This document shows positions 1 through 12,025 of a stretch of DNA of 64,000 nucleotides, piece after piece. Location: the NCBI RefSeq assembly GCF_947179515.1, contig NC_067488.1, forward strand, positions 29,414,039 to 29,478,038, read 5' to 3'. The DNA is from Apodemus sylvaticus (lineage: Eukaryota; Chordata; Mammalia; Rodentia; Muridae). Made by a program: the position numbers and the translations under genes. The stretch's first letter is position 1; each line of letters opens with the position of its first letter. The notes beneath the pieces are model-generated. The model worked only from the letters and a program-made list of their open reading frames with translations. It was not told the origin of the DNA and did no database searches.

Positions 1-1398
1 GCACTTTCTATTATTTCTTTGTGGCTTTAGGCCTCTCACTCCTGGTCTCTGTGCTCAGTCCCTGATTTAAACAGCACTCCCCTCACTGTTCTCTGGTGAA
101 CATCCTGGGCAGTGTACCTAGAGGCTTGAAGGCAAATGTGAGCACTGCACTTGCAGGGCACACACAGGCGTCCTTGTAAAGCGGCACACACAAGTCTCCG
201 TAGCAAGTGTCCTTGTTAATGGTTTTCCCTAAAGTTTTTTGTTCCCTAGGCTGAGCTCCTTTGTGGTCTCTGAGGTCTAGGCCCCAAGGCTAAAGATCTT
301 TACCTGGATGGTCTCAATTGCTTGTTAGCTTTATAGGTTCCCCCTTTCTCAGCTGGAGCCCAGCCTGGAGGCACTGGGGCTATCAAGGTTATTTACATCC
401 CAATTGCTCGAGTTTTCTGCCCTGGGGCATCATCCATTCAAACTGACTTTACTAGAGCCTCAGAATGGTTCTGCATCTGGTTTCCAAGGCTAGCAGGGCA
501 GGGAGGGCTCACTTGCTTGAGAGTCTTCCCAGCAGGTGAAATCTTGGCACACCTTTGCAAGGAGTTCCTAGCAACAGAGGCCATAGCCACCTTCTTAGGA
601 TTGTATTGTTTCCTTTCAGGAAGGCAAGGGTGTCCACCGGGGTGAAAGACATTTCAAGAGCCTGGAACCCGGGAAAAGTCTGGAAGGAAAGTGAACAGCT
701 AACCAAGCGGAGTTTGTGGAAGATTAACACAGAAACCGATCTCCAGACACAAGCATGGGATTTATAACAAGGCTGGGTAATTTGTTCTTGCATGCTAAGA
801 TAAGGGTAAACAAATTTCATGCTGAGATGTCGGCCCCTATCTACAAAAGTCAGGAAGGATTCTGCACCCTGTTGCTCAATGGCTGACTTGACAAATTATC
901 CCCAGGAGCCTGTTTCTCGCTGACTTTATCAAGAGGTTGCACCGAGACCCAAGTGTTAAAGATAGAGATGGCTCGCCTTGATGCAGACACAGTTCTTGTG
1001 CATCTCTGCATGTAGAAGCTCAGACGAAGACATGACCCCAGCAATTTGCAAGACCTTAGAAAGACACTGCGCTGGTGTGGCACCCAGATGGGATGAATAT
1101 ATAAGCGAGAACGCCTTGCATGCCCTTGAGCCTTGAACCACATCCGTAGGGCACCAGGCTCTGGACATTAAGCATTCTCTTTCTTGTGGTTTCTTATCTT
1201 ACCTGCCTGGAATGGACCATACAGTGCATCCACCTGTAAGGGGACAGGACAATAGCAATGCCTCTATTGTCTTTGTACTCATTCCTTGTAGCATACTCTG
1301 GGCATTAGTAATGTTTTCTCAGCAAGGAGACATGTAGAGCTTTGAAATTAAGGTTCTTAGCAAAATCTTTGTATGACACTTAAAAATTGGAAAATTTA
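1..1398. other. Unassigned, with an LTR-like TATA region
   Basis: No exon or known repeat recognised. The stretch is less AT-rich than most of the window. A TATA-like tatataag lies at 1098-1105, followed by a moderately GC-rich tail, which resembles the U3/R part of an endogenous LTR. No TG...CA boundaries or TSD were found, so an old ERV LTR is only a suggestion. Short open frames on both strands have no recognisable domain. Confidence 0.3.
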
Positions 1399-1572
1399 GG
1401 GACTGGAGAGATGGGCCAGTTCTTACGAAGACTTTCATTCAATTTCCAGTACGCACATGGTAGCTCACCACTGTCTGTAACACTGTCAGGGGGCCTAAGA
1501 CTCTTGTAGTATACTCAGGCACTATATGCTTGTGGTGTATGGATCACATGCAGGCAACACACTCAGATACAG
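1399..1572 (+). repeat. B3-type SINE
   Basis: Starts with the B2/B3 head gggactggagagatgg, then the cacatggtagctcac segment, and ends with the B3-like tail (tgcttgtggtgtatgg, catgcaggcaacacac). The tRNA-derived B box is poorly preserved, so the copy is old and diverged. B3 is a rodent tRNA-derived SINE spread by L1 machinery. Confidence 0.7.
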
Positions 1573-1639
1573 TAGCAGGAATGGCAGGGGCTTCCTCTAT
1601 GTAAACACTGGGTGGGGGAGGGGCTGTGTAGCTGCAGAA

Positions 1640-1935
1640 GCATCTCCTGCAGGAGGACCTAATTGAGGACTGCCTGAGAGAGCAAGGATTGCTGGTGTAA
1701 AAGGTGCCAGCCAATCAGGAACTGCTGTTGAGAATAGATGCTTTCTTTGAACCAATGGGGGCCCGGGTAGAGGGTATTAAAGGAGCTTGCAGCAGTGCTC
1801 AGACAAGCTTGCTGCAGCGTTTCTCACCAGCTCCCAGAGTCTCTGTTGACTCTGTGCCAACTCAGCGCCTACCCCCAAGGGCAGATAAGATCTTTTGGAG
1901 AGCTTTCCAGGGTACAGGCAACACTATACATAAAA
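1640..1935 (+). mobile_element. Putative ERV LTR with CCAAT and TATA boxes
   Basis: Two CCAAT boxes (1711-1715 and 1752-1756) precede a TATA-like tattaaagg at 1775-1783 with Pol II-like spacing. The following GC-richer segment ends near an A-rich stretch containing ataaaa (about 1930-1945). This resembles a rodent ERV LTR or another retroelement promoter. The family and both ends are undetermined. A unique promoter is possible but no exon follows. Confidence 0.35.
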
Positions 1936-2007
1936 TAAAAATAAAGGTTAGATATTGGCAAGGTATCATCTAGTAAAATAGCTTATTTGGTGGTCTCTCT
2001 GTGTGTT

Positions 2008-2115
2008 CAATGATTTCAAGCACTCTGTAATATAAGCTTATTACTCCCACTTCACAGATGTTGGAACAGAGGCTTCAGAAACAGGAAATTCAACCTGGAA
2101 AACACAGTCAGAGAA
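2008..2115 (+). repeat. MIR fragment
   Basis: The run through ttattactcccacttcacag, then gttggaacagaggcttcag and an aacacagtcag-like end follows the MIR core order (cccattttacagatgagg, aaactgaggc, ggtcacacagc). It is an old mammalian-wide tRNA-derived SINE, heavily diverged. Confidence 0.55.
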
Positions 2116-2424
2116 GGTCAGATCGGCCCCTGGGGAGCTGTGGATGTTGACAGTTTTGACCCATTTATTAGGTAAATCAAGCCAGCCTCTTCATCCTGAC
2201 ACAATTCCCCTCCTCACCCACCCCCACTGCCGCCCAAAGAGCAGTATCTAGAAGTAATAAGAAATCTAAACTAGGCAGGGGTAATTAACTTTTGGTTTTT
2301 AAAGGCGTACTTGGACATAGAGAGCAGAATTCCCTTGTCCACCGGGCAGGTAAGTGGCTATGAGAAAACTAGACGACTTCACTCACAACTGATGCTGGTC
2401 TAGGCAGTGGAATAGTCTGGTAGT

Positions 2425-2545
2425 TTGCAGGTCTCATTTAATTTGCATATGGTCCTTTAAGACCACCATTCCACTTTACCCGTAAAGAAATCAAGATACC
2501 AAGATGTTAGAGGTTAATAAACTGGCCAAAGAGCTCCTAACAGAA
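2425..2545 (+). repeat. MIR fragment
   Basis: ctcatttaatttgcatatgg, then ccactttacccgtaaagaaa and gttagaggttaataaactgg follow the MIR core (ctcatttaatcctcac, cattttacagatgag, gttaagtaacttgcc). It has the same orientation as the MIR 400 bp upstream. Confidence 0.5.
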
Positions 2546-3700
2546 TGGGGAGTGGGCAGGGAATTAAAAGAAGTTTCTAGGTATAGTGAAGGAGAATGCT
2601 TATTATAGACAAAAGGGAGAGCATAAGTCAGAGGCAGGGACTCCTGGGAGCGTTCACAAAAGATAAAAGGGGTGGGTAATGAAAATTCCTACATAAGAGA
2701 GGAAAGAGCCTCTGGGGGAAGAGTAGCCCAACCCCAGGGCTGAAGAATTCAGGGAAGAGGAAAGGGTGTTCCGACCCATACCGGGTGACAGGTAGGGACT
2801 GGGGGGAGGGGGGACATTGGGAGAAGCTGGCAGCCTTGATATGTTAAATAGGCACCTCAACCTTTTGTCTCAGGGTTTGAGACTTAACATTAACTAATGA
2901 GTTAGGGTTGCTATTTGATGTCAGAGTTTCTGTGACTCTAAGCATTACCCAGTACCCTCTAGGAGAGAAGCCCCCTGGGTTTCAATGTCCACCAAAACTT
3001 GGCAAACAGGTATCTTAAGAAAATTGCTTTCATTGCTGGCTGCTTCAGGACCGTGTACAAGGCTTGTCACACAGACACTTCCGCTGGCCTGACTGCTAGA
3101 GCTTCTAGTTCAACAGGTCAGGGGCGGGGACTAAGCACCCGCATCACTAACAGGTTATCAGACAATACTGAAGCTGTGGCTGGATGATGTTACTTTGAGA
3201 ACTATTGCTTGAAGATATTATAACGGGGAGCTCAAAGAGCTTTGTGTGCTGACATGGGGTCAGAACATGGTGAGAAAGAGTAATTTCACATTGTTTATAT
3301 TTAATAAATACCTATTTTACACAGATGTCCTGGAAGCACACTTCTGTTTTTCTTATACAATAGTGTTTCTGGAGTGTGGTGACCACGAGCATTGATGTAG
3401 TAGCCATTACCGTCAGGCCTGTCATTTTATTTTTCTCACACATTTCCTTTTGTATTTAGGATCTCAGTTAGCCACAGTTAGCTCAGTTAGCTGCAGTTGT
3501 CCTATCTGTGTTCTAGTAGAGGAAGCAAGACAAGGAACTCAAGTGTTCACTGGTCTCTGTATTTTGACCATCAGATGCAAAGTGGTCTGTCACCAACTGT
3601 ACTCACTACCCACTCTGGCTGCCATGGTGAACTCTCTGTCTGCTCAAAATGTTAGCCAGAGTAAATCCTTTCAAAGAAGAAGAGGGAAGGACAAAGGAGA
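2546..3700. other. Unassigned stretch
   Basis: No gene, exon or interspersed repeat recognised. Purine-rich between about 2690 and 2830. Open frames here are short and without recognisable domains. Confidence 0.5.
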
Positions 3701-3810
3701 AGGAGGAAGGAAGGAAGGAAGGAAGGAAGGAAGGAAGGAAGGAAGGAGGGAAGGAGGGAGGGAGGGAGGGAGGGAGGGAGGGAGGGAAGGAAGGAAGGAA
3801 GGTATGAAGG
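3701..3810 (+). repeat. (GGAA)n/(GGGA)n purine microsatellite
   Basis: Uninterrupted purine tract of GGAA units changing to GGGA units and back, bounded by mixed sequence. It is the sole cause of the lysine/glycine/arginine-rich open frame here, which is not a gene. Confidence 0.95.
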
Positions 3811-4059
3811 TAGAGGGAACATGTTCTATTTTAGCAGGTGGTAGGATCTACCTTTATGGTTTTATTTGTGTCATTTGTGCTTTATAGCCATATCTATTAG
3901 CTCAATAAATGGATAAAATATGGATTTAGTTGAGTAATGATTTTGCATATGAGAATTTTGTAGGAAGAAGGGGTGATGGTCTATCAGGAATGCCATCAAT
4001 AATCTCACTCTAAGAGTTTGGGCAAATCAGCAGAAATTGGCACTCTGAAAAAGAAAGGA

Positions 4060-4187
4060 GCCGGGTGATGGCACTCACTTGGAGGCAGAGGCAGGTGGAT
4101 TTCTGAGTTTGAGGCCAGCCTGGTCTACAGAGTTAGTTCCAGAATAGCCAGAGCTACACAGAGAAACCCTGTCTCAAAAAACCAAAA

Positions 4188-4234
<47 letters not shown>

Positions 4235-4237
4235 ATA
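4060..4237 (+). repeat. B1 SINE with expanded AAAT tail
   Basis: Near-complete B1 (7SL-derived, Pol III transcribed): gccgggtgatggcactcac at the 5' end, gaggcagaggcaggtggatt, gaggccagcctggtctacag, and the end cagagaaaccctgtctc. The A tail has become (AAAT)n at about 4185-4236. A TSD of gaaaagaaagga (right, 4238-4249) matches gaaaaagaaagga (left, 4047-4059) with one base of length difference. Confidence 0.93.
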
Positions 4238-4249
4238 GAAAAGAAAGGA

Positions 4250-7204
4250 ATTGTGTGGTTCCTGAGAAGGCAGAGGATCATTTCTGTTGGAGCAGGCTAC
4301 TCAAAAGGGAAGTGACTGACTGTTTAAAGGTGAAGTCAAACAGGCTTCTATCTGCTCAAGGCTCCAGGTTGGAAGCTTGAGTTGAACTCACCTGGAGGTC
4401 CATTTCTGCTCCATGTAGTGTCAGCCTGCTTTAGTGCCATGAGGTGGCTTGGTGACACCTCCAGACCATGGCTTTTCATTGTGCATAGTGTTTTGCCATA
4501 TAGTCAGTCTATTCACAAGGTGAACACTTCAGAGGACTGGTGGATAACAAAATACTCAAAAGCCTGTGAAAGGAACCATTGTTGTTTATTTGTTCATAGC
4601 TATGAGTCCTCATTAGAGGCTGGGCTCTGCATGATGATTTGCTGCTGATCTCTCCTGTATCTTTTGTGAGGTTTATGATGGCCTAAGATGGTCATCTCAG
4701 GACTCTAGATAGTGATGGGTTATTAGCTGGGATCCTTTCCCTAGGAGACTAGCATGGGCTTCACATGGTGAAAAGGTTCTTGAAGCTATAGGCAAAAGGG
4801 CAAGTTCCCATGCTCAAGTGAGTTCCAAGCTTAGATTATCATCCAACTTGCTGGTATCTAGTAGCCAAAGCAACCCCATGGTGAAGAAGACCATCAGGCT
4901 CTACAGTTAGATCTGGACTAATGTGGGAAGGGAATTAATCAGGATTAATTTTGAACCAGTTACTATAACCTACTACGTATGTATAGTAACTAGGCATGCA
5001 TAGCCTGAAGCCATTGAACTGTGGGTATCCTTAGGACAGCCAGAAATGTAGTCCAAAACATTTATAAGTGATGGCAAGATCATGTCACAATGTCAAAAGA
5101 TTGGACAACCTTGCAAGGACTCATATGTCCCCAGGATTCTCCCTGTCACAGATTTCCCTTCAGATGCATATTTTCTTCATTACTTTAAATGCAGTCCAAG
5201 TCCCGAAGCTGACCTCTGCTCTGGGGAAGCAGTTCCTTAGCTTCCCAGGCAGAGGAAAAAACGGTCTTTTCCCTTAGTTCTATTCTGAGACTTGCAGGGA
5301 GGAAGGGGCAGGTTGATGGTGGGGCAGATGACTGCCCTGAGGCAGTAGTAGTTGACTACTGTGACTGGCAGTTCCCATCTGAGCTTCAAGCTTAGTCAAG
5401 CACGGCAGACAGAGGAGTTCAGTAGACACCATTGTAAAAATTGAGGGGGTTTCGTCCTAAAATGAGAGACACACTGGCCAGATAAACAAGATAGACAGGC
5501 ACAGTGTTAAGAATTGTGTGCATCAAAAGACTTTCTTTTGATTGGAGGTGTCTTATTTGTATTTTTAGATGGCTGGGAAGGTCTGGTTTTAAGGAGATTT
5601 TTTTTTTTTTTTAGCTAGTTTAAAAGCCACTTTCTATCTTCTCTAGGATATTAAGATATCACTTTGTTATACCAATACTCACAGTATTTTCTTTGAAAAA
5701 AAAAAAAAAGCAGACTGTCATCCACTGCTGGCCCTGCAGGATGGCTTCCGACAAGGTGTTCTTTGTGGCAAATGTGCAATAGTGATTACATTGTCTTGTC
5801 ACTCATCTCCCCTGAAGTTGTGCTAGGAGCCGGAACAGAAGGCACAAACACAAAGAGGACCCGGGGCCTTGATTGCCTTTCATCTCCCAGTCTGGCTAAG
5901 ACTTTTAAACACACTAATGATGCTCCGTACCAAGCTCTGTGCATATTGAATCTGTGGCAAACAGAAGCACTGGAATCCCCTCAGCCCTGTGTGTGAGCCT
6001 GTGAGGCATGACTTCTGGTTGGTCGGGCGTTATTGAGGGGCCCCGAGCATGTGTGGACAGAATGTCAAGTTCTTCCCCTCCACCTTCTTATTTAGAGAAG
6101 GGTAGAATAGAGAGGCAGCTACTGAGAAGTACAAGAGAGTGAAGGCTGCTGGCCTTGGGAGGATACTATCCGGCTTTCACACAGCGTTTCCTAAAAGGCT
6201 TTGCAGCAGGCGCCATGACATAGGGTAGCCATGGCGATATGGTGCCTCTGTCTCCCGCTGCCAGCTCCTTTCCCAGGGACCTGAGCTAGCCTGGCTACCA
6301 CTCCTTTCACAGACTCTCATAGATGCAGGCCTGCTCACAGGCAGGCACTCCTTTAATTGGTGGCACTGGCTCCTTGCTGTCTGGTGCCCTGCAGCATCTC
6401 ACAGCCACTCTGCCCAGCAAGCATCTGCAGGTAATTGTGGTGTCTCCGCTACAGTGAGCAGGCACAGGCTTGGCTTCAAGGAGTTGTGGAGTTCGCCCAG
6501 ATTCTTTGTTGACAGCTGGACATGCTTCAGCAGGTTGTCGGTGGAATCTGGGCCATGCTTAGGAGCATAAGAGAACTCTGGCTCCTCTCTGTGTACTGCC
6601 AGTTTCCAGATCCCTTGATCATCAGTATAGTTTAGGAACCAGGGAGAAAAGTGAAGACACGGGTGTATTTGTAAGTGCAAGGTGGGACTAAGATACTTCT
6701 TCCTATCCACAGGCGCTGTGAACGTCATTTTTTTTCACATCTACAGAAAGCATGAACAGAACATACAAAGCTCTCCCAGTCCTTCCCTCTATTTTCCCAT
6801 ATCAGTCATGTCTCTCATGAGTGTAGCCCATTTACTACAATTACGACTGATGAACCAATATTTCTATATGATCATAAGGGGCACTCCAAGCTGTACCTTG
6901 GTAAATGCACAGTGCTGTGTACATGCTACAGCATCATATAGAATATTTTCCCTGCCCTGACAAAATATCCTATGATCAAGCTACCCATTCCTTCATTGCT
7001 TCCTATGAACTTTGATCTGATTGTTGTTTACCTGGCTTTGTGTTTTCTACAATATGTTATAGCTGCAATTACGGGGTGGGAGGGATGGGAGAGGTAGGGG
7101 TGTATGTGTAGAATTTTCAGGCTGGTTTCTGAGCAGCATCATTTAGCATTCCTCTATACCTTTGTGTCACTGTGTGATATTTTGTTGTGTGAATCCATTA
7201 TAAC
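4250..7204. other. Unassigned stretch
   Basis: No gene and no repeat that I can name. It contains a T run near 5600, an A run at about 5696-5709, and a short inverted repeat at 4958-4991. A minus-strand frame of 109 codons (6399-6728) lacks recognisable motifs and is treated as chance. Confidence 0.45.
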
Positions 7205-7262
7205 TTGTTAGACATAGAGTTTATATGTTCTAGGCTGGCCTTGAACTCACCATCCGCCTGCC
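7205..7262 (-). repeat. B1 fragment
   Basis: ctaggctggccttgaactca followed by ccgcctgcctc is the complement of the central B1 segment (gaggccagcct...). Only about 60 bp survive and both ends are missing. Confidence 0.55.
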
Positions 7263-7302
7263 TCATGTGAGATTGTATGCACATTTATAGACGATATGTG
7301 CA

Positions 7303-7668
7303 GAGCTGGAGAGATGACTGGGTGGAGAAAAGCTTCTGCCACACAAACATAAGGATCTGAATCAGAATCTCCATGAAGGCTGATACGCTAGGGCCAGCAT
7401 CTATAATCCCACAGAGTCTAGAGGAAGTAGGAGGCAGAGAGATCACACGTCCTCCAGAAGCTGACAGGTCAGCTATGCCAGCTTATGCAGTGTCAAAGAG
7501 ATGCTTTCTGAAACAAGGAGAAAAAAGGAAAGGGCTGATACCTAAGGTTGTCCCTTGGCATCCACATGCTTGCCTGGAATGCATGCACTGCAACCCCTAC
7601 AGAAACATGCACATATATATTCATGCACATATATACTCATTTACACATAACACATATACATATACAAA
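7303..7668 (+). repeat. B4/RSINE-type composite SINE
   Basis: Head gagctggagagatgactggg, a middle B1-like section (atctataatcccacagagtc, aggaggcagagagatcac), and the typical tail acctaaggttgtccc with ggcatccacatgc. It ends in CA/TA-rich sequence. The tRNA-like head plus B1-like body marks the B4/RSINE group; the subfamily is not assigned. Confidence 0.65.
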
Positions 7669-7809
7669 ATATGGTGAACAACCCATCATTTTAGTGCTTA
7701 TGACTTGCTTTGATAAGAAAGTCAGGATATGGTTGTGTAATCTTTAGATGATGTCCTCAGAATCAAATGAGGGATGAAATAAGTGGAACTGATCGACTGT
7801 ACCCCCTCC

Positions 7810-7811
<2 letters not shown>

Positions 7812-7857
<46 letters not shown>
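7812..7857 (+). repeat. (CA)n microsatellite
   Basis: Pure CA dinucleotide run of about 23 units. Confidence 0.97.
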
Positions 7858-7858
<1 letters not shown>

Positions 7859-9852
7859 ATCCATTTTAAATGGTCAGTGTTCAGAACAAAACAGTGAACC
7901 AAGAGGAAGCCCATGTAGTCCAATGTAAGTAAACAGACTGAGAAATGTCCATCCATCCATGTATCTGTCCATGTTCCATCATGGATTCCCTCAGTTAATG
8001 TTGAGATTTTGTATGCCTGATTGTATTACATCATAGGGATCTGGGAATAACAAAATGAGCTAAGCATTTTTGGCTGATGGGACTTTCTAGAGAGGTGGGG
8101 ATTTATCAAAAAAGTCACATTAATGATCAGAGCAGAGGGAAGAACTGAAGGAAGGAAACCCGACCTCTTTTGAAGGTCAAAGCATATTTCCTAGAGAAGG
8201 GACATTTGAAAAGGGATATTTAACCAACAATTGGATTGGAGGTTTGCCTTCTTTTGTGACAAGTCCCACCAGTACCTCGCTTCTGAAGCCTACCTTTCAT
8301 TGTCTTCTAGGGTGCTCCATGCTGGACCTGTCATTCATTTGGAAGGACTTGGGTGTATGGTGTGCAGGATCCTAGGATATCATCTCAAATTGCTGGCAGA
8401 GCATTTCTAAGAAATATAGGAGGGCAATGGTTAAGGATATTTTATTCCTTTTCCTGCACCCTCCAACTCACTATTCCTACAAAATATGTCTTGAACAGTC
8501 AGGATGTTCTAAACACAGTGGTATAAAATTAAATGAAATATGATCTCTGCCTTTGTGGATGAAGCTAGCAAGCCAACACAGAGTTGCATAATGTGCTCTC
8601 CGACAGCAGCCGTCACGGGGTACTCTAGGGACACCCATGTGTCTGGCTTACCCTGCTGCATACATTAAGTGTGTTCTGTGTGCCAGGTGTTGGGCTGGGC
8701 CAAAGATGGAGACGAGAAAGAAATATGCCACCCACCTACAGGGACCTCACTTTCTAGTGCGGGGGACAAGTTGTCAATGCCATTAGTACAGCTAATTTTA
8801 AGATAGCGACATGAGGTAATGGAACTTTGGGAGTAGGAACTTGAAGAGCCCTGGCTTCCAAACTGCCTTGCATTAAGCATAGGAAATAAACCCCTTCCTA
8901 TTTTACAGTAACATCACTTATGGAAATGTACATGACTATTTTAGCTAAAATATTCTCTTCAAGTAATCTGAGACCTGGGACGACGGATTCCTTAGTGTGC
9001 AGAGGAAGGCTGAGAGTCCCAGCTCTAAAGAGAGAGATCATTCTGCTTCCTGGGGTGGAAGTCAGAAGCCAGCAAGCTTAGGTCAGCCTTTCTCAGATGC
9101 AAACAGCCCTTACTTATTTCCCAGGACACATCATCCTGGTGTCTTATAAATGAGTTGGATAGTCTCCGGCAAAGGTAACCCTGGCTTTTCTTCTTCTGGT
9201 CTAAAGACTTAACCATTTCCTGTCCTGGTGTGCTTCGTTATTTTAAAGAAGGCTCTGCTTCAGTTGTAGCTCACCTTGGCTCAGTCAGGACAATAAAGGT
9301 AAAGGCTGTGATGTGTGGGATGTGTTCCCAGCCAGGATTTAAAATGAATGTGGGTGAGATCTGACAATACCTCACAGTCTATTTGTATAAGATGCTCAGC
9401 CACACTGTGAGGCAGGGTCAAGTATGAGAGAATTTCAGGCACAATGAGATGCTTAGTGTCCCCCTTACACTCTTCTATCTGCCGGATGGGACTGGATAAG
9501 TGACTGTCAGGGAGGAGCAGCTCACACCTTTCCCCCATACAATTCAGTTCTCCCCTAGTGTGCTTCTTTGAGGAGTCCCTGAGTGTCTCTGAACTTGCCA
9601 CTCTGTCCAGAACACTTCATTGTTGCTGCAATACCACAGCTAAGAACCCAGACACAGTATTTGAAATTGAGTTTCACTGCCAGTTAGCAGTCGGGTCTCA
9701 AACAAGTTGGTCTTTCTCTTTAAGAGTTGTCTGTTAAGTGACTTCCATTGTAGTTATCAGGATCCAAACAAGAAACTCCTGCTGCACTCCAGTTGGCTTA
9801 TTTACAGACAGGAACCTTATGTGTAGGAGGGGTTTAGAAAATCACTGACAGC
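7858..9852. other. Unassigned, possible ancient repeat at 8660-8780
   Basis: No gene recognised. The segment around 8664-8780 (tgtgtgccaggtgttgggct, then gggacctcactttctagtgc) resembles the mammalian-wide motif of a gtgtgccaggcac-type start followed by an agcttacattctagtgggg-type end. Its family (MIR or L2-like) is not certain. The rest shows nothing I can name. Confidence 0.35.
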
Positions 9853-10008
9853 CTATGGAGAGATGGCTCGGCTGGCAAAGGTGTTTGCTGCCCAATGATA
9901 CAAGCCTGATAACCTGAGTTTGATCCCCTGAACCCACGTGGGAGGAGAGACACTCACAAAGTTGTTCTCTGACCTCCTCACAAATGCTGCAGCTCCTCCC
10001 CCATCTTA
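9853..10008 (+). repeat. B4-family SINE
   Basis: ggagagatggctcggctggc, the tRNA-derived B-box region aacctgagtttgatcccc, gaacccacgtgggagg, then gttgttctctgacctcc. This is the B4 order, with the B1-like middle absent or deleted. It runs directly into the CA array, which probably grew from its CA-rich tail. Confidence 0.8.
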
Positions 10009-10386
10009 CACACACACACACACACACACATACACACACACACACACACACCACAAACACATATTCTGCATACACACAGACTATACACACAGCCCATACA
10101 CGCACATACCATACACACACACACATACACACACGCACCACACACACATTTCACATATACACAGACCATGAACTCACAGACCCCTCCCCCCACCACACAC
10201 ACACACACACACACACACTCAATACACATACACTCATCACACAACCACACATACATTTCACACACATACACACAGGTACACACCACAGGCACACACACAA
10301 TATATGCACATACCATACACACCATACATATACACAAACACACACACACACAAAATACACACACCATACACACACACACACACACT
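10009..10386 (+). repeat. Large compound CA-rich array
   Basis: About 380 bp of (CA)n with scattered TA, GC and CAT interruptions, ending in a T run. The long threonine/histidine-rich (plus) and valine/cysteine-rich (minus) frames over it are translations of the repeat, not genes. Confidence 0.97.
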
Positions 10387-10494
10387 TTTTTTAACAGAAG
10401 GAAAACTGCAAGAGATGGCCAATGCAAGGAAGCCTATTAAAGAGAAAGAAATTTTAAAATCTTAAAGCTGGGGGTTGGTACTTTAAAAAGGCAT

Positions 10495-10590
10495 CTTTTT
10501 AAAAAATGATTTTTTATTAAATACTTGTTAGTTTCATATAATATATTCTGAGCATATTCATTCCTACCAAATCTCCTCCCAGATGAAGAA
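10495..10590 (-). repeat. Possible L1-derived fragment
   Basis: Starts with a T-rich end (tgattttttattaaatac), then ttcatataatatattctgag and a pyrimidine-rich aaatctcctcccagatg. That order resembles the antisense 3' part of older rodent L1s. No ends or TSD are visible. Confidence 0.3.
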
Positions 10591-11904
10591 CTACTGATGT
10601 TTGATAGGAAAGGCTTCTTAAAGAGAGGCTGTGGTCTTCTAGTCTATCAGAAATGACCTTTCAGGAAGGAATGTAGGTTTGTTTGACTTCCTTTCCACAA
10701 AATCCAAACCCAGGCTCTCCTGAGGCTGTCCAAGGAGAAACTGGAGGGCACGGAAGCAGCTGTCAGGATCTCCGCAGAATAGCCTCACAGGGGCGGAGGA
10801 GGCTCACACAGCACAGAGTGAGAGAAATGAAAATGTGGGCGGGGCTGTGGAGAGCCACAGAATGTCTCCGTCATCCATCGCACTGCGTGCTGCCCAGCTG
10901 ATAGAATCATTTGATGGAGTCTGGTACTCAGCACAGTCCCTGGTGCCTGGTGTGTGTTGAATGGTCACCATCAGCATTGCTGTTTTCAAAGATGTAGTGT
11001 GAAAATGTCTCTAGTGTTCTAAAGCTAAGGGCATGAAGCCGACTTAACCTGTGTGGCAGAGGGTCATCCGCTCCCCCAGTTTCACCAACCCCCAAACACA
11101 GGTGGTGATGAATTGGTACTTTTGCCATGAGGAGAAAATTTCAGTTTCGACTCCCCTAACTTGAAGACGGCTCACCTGCTTCTTCTACGCTTCTCTGCTT
11201 GTGGGCCATCCTTTCTGTCCAGCTCTGTTCCAAACAGGCCATCATGAAGACGATGTCGCAGCGTCGCAGTTCTTAGAAGCACACAGGTCCTTGGGGTTTT
11301 GGAGTCTCAGAAAGTGCAGCCTCACTGTGCCAAGTCACAGTGATGTGTGGGAGGTACCGACACAATCAGGTATTACCACAGAGCCCCAGCTTCTTGGGAT
11401 GCAGATCGACACCCCCTCCCTTGATCTTAATACTCTTTCCACAGGGTCCTTAACTTTGTGTGACAACTGTATATTACCTAGATTTCTGTAAATCGCTGTT
11501 TTAGCCCACAGGAGCATTGCACTGATTTAAGTCATCAGGAAACAGAATAGTGTTTACAGGAAGGGAAAAATCAGGATGCACAAGCTCCTCCTATTAATCC
11601 CCTCTACTTTTTGTGTTGTGATATTGTCTGCCTTGCAGTGGGGGTAGGGGATCTGGGATGAACAGAACGGAGACACCTTTGTTTAATAACTCTATGATCT
11701 TCTGGGTGAGGGCTATTGAGGAAGACCATTGGGGGCGTGCAGAACTGAAAGCCTCTGTGGCAGGCTTCATGAAATAGGGACAAGAATAGCTTTGGTGTTC
11801 TCCAGTCACGATTCGAGTGCCACCTGACTCCACTTTATACCGATACTGTGAACTTGGGTGAGCGAGTCATTTTCTCCACCTGCCTTTTCATTCACTAAGG
11901 TGAG
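10590..11904. other. Unassigned; possible antisense MIR tail
   Basis: No gene. The segment 10885-10985 (ctcagcacagtccctggtgc, gtgtgtgttgaatggtc) is compatible with the complement of the MIR 3' end (agcacagtgcctggcacat, gctcaataaatg), at low confidence. The rest is unassigned. Confidence 0.35.
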
Positions 11905-12025
11905 AGAAGAATATCTCACCTCCGGGCACAGGTCTGTAATTTCTGCACTCAGGAAGCTGATGGAGAGAGAGCAGGAGTTATAGGCCAGCCGGGATGACTT
12001 GGGGAGACCAAGTCTCAAAAGATAA
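11905..12025 (+). repeat. Old B1-like SINE
   Basis: gtctgtaatttctgcactca, ggaagctgatggagagagag, ataggccagccgggatgac and gaccaagtctcaaaag follow B1/proto-B1 order (cctgtaatcccagcac, gaggctgaggcagg, gaggccagcctggg, gagaccctgtctc). High divergence suggests an early B1 or PB1. Confidence 0.65.

Noticed and set aside
3450..3887. 145-codon plus-strand frame rich in Gly/Arg/Lys/Glu
   Set aside because: Its middle is the translation of the (GGAA)n/(GGGA)n tract, and the rest has no domain or exon signal.
6399..6728. 109-codon minus frame considered as an exon
   Set aside because: No recognisable domain, no adjoining frame in the same orientation, and no good acceptor/donor pair could be argued by eye.
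7812..7857. CRISPR-like regular repeats
   Set aside because: All regularly spaced repeats in the window are microsatellites without spacers, in a mammalian context.
9842..10440. Several overlapping frames of 76-149 codons, Thr/His-rich on plus and Val/Cys-rich on minus
   Set aside because: They are all translations of the CA array and change frame with each interruption.
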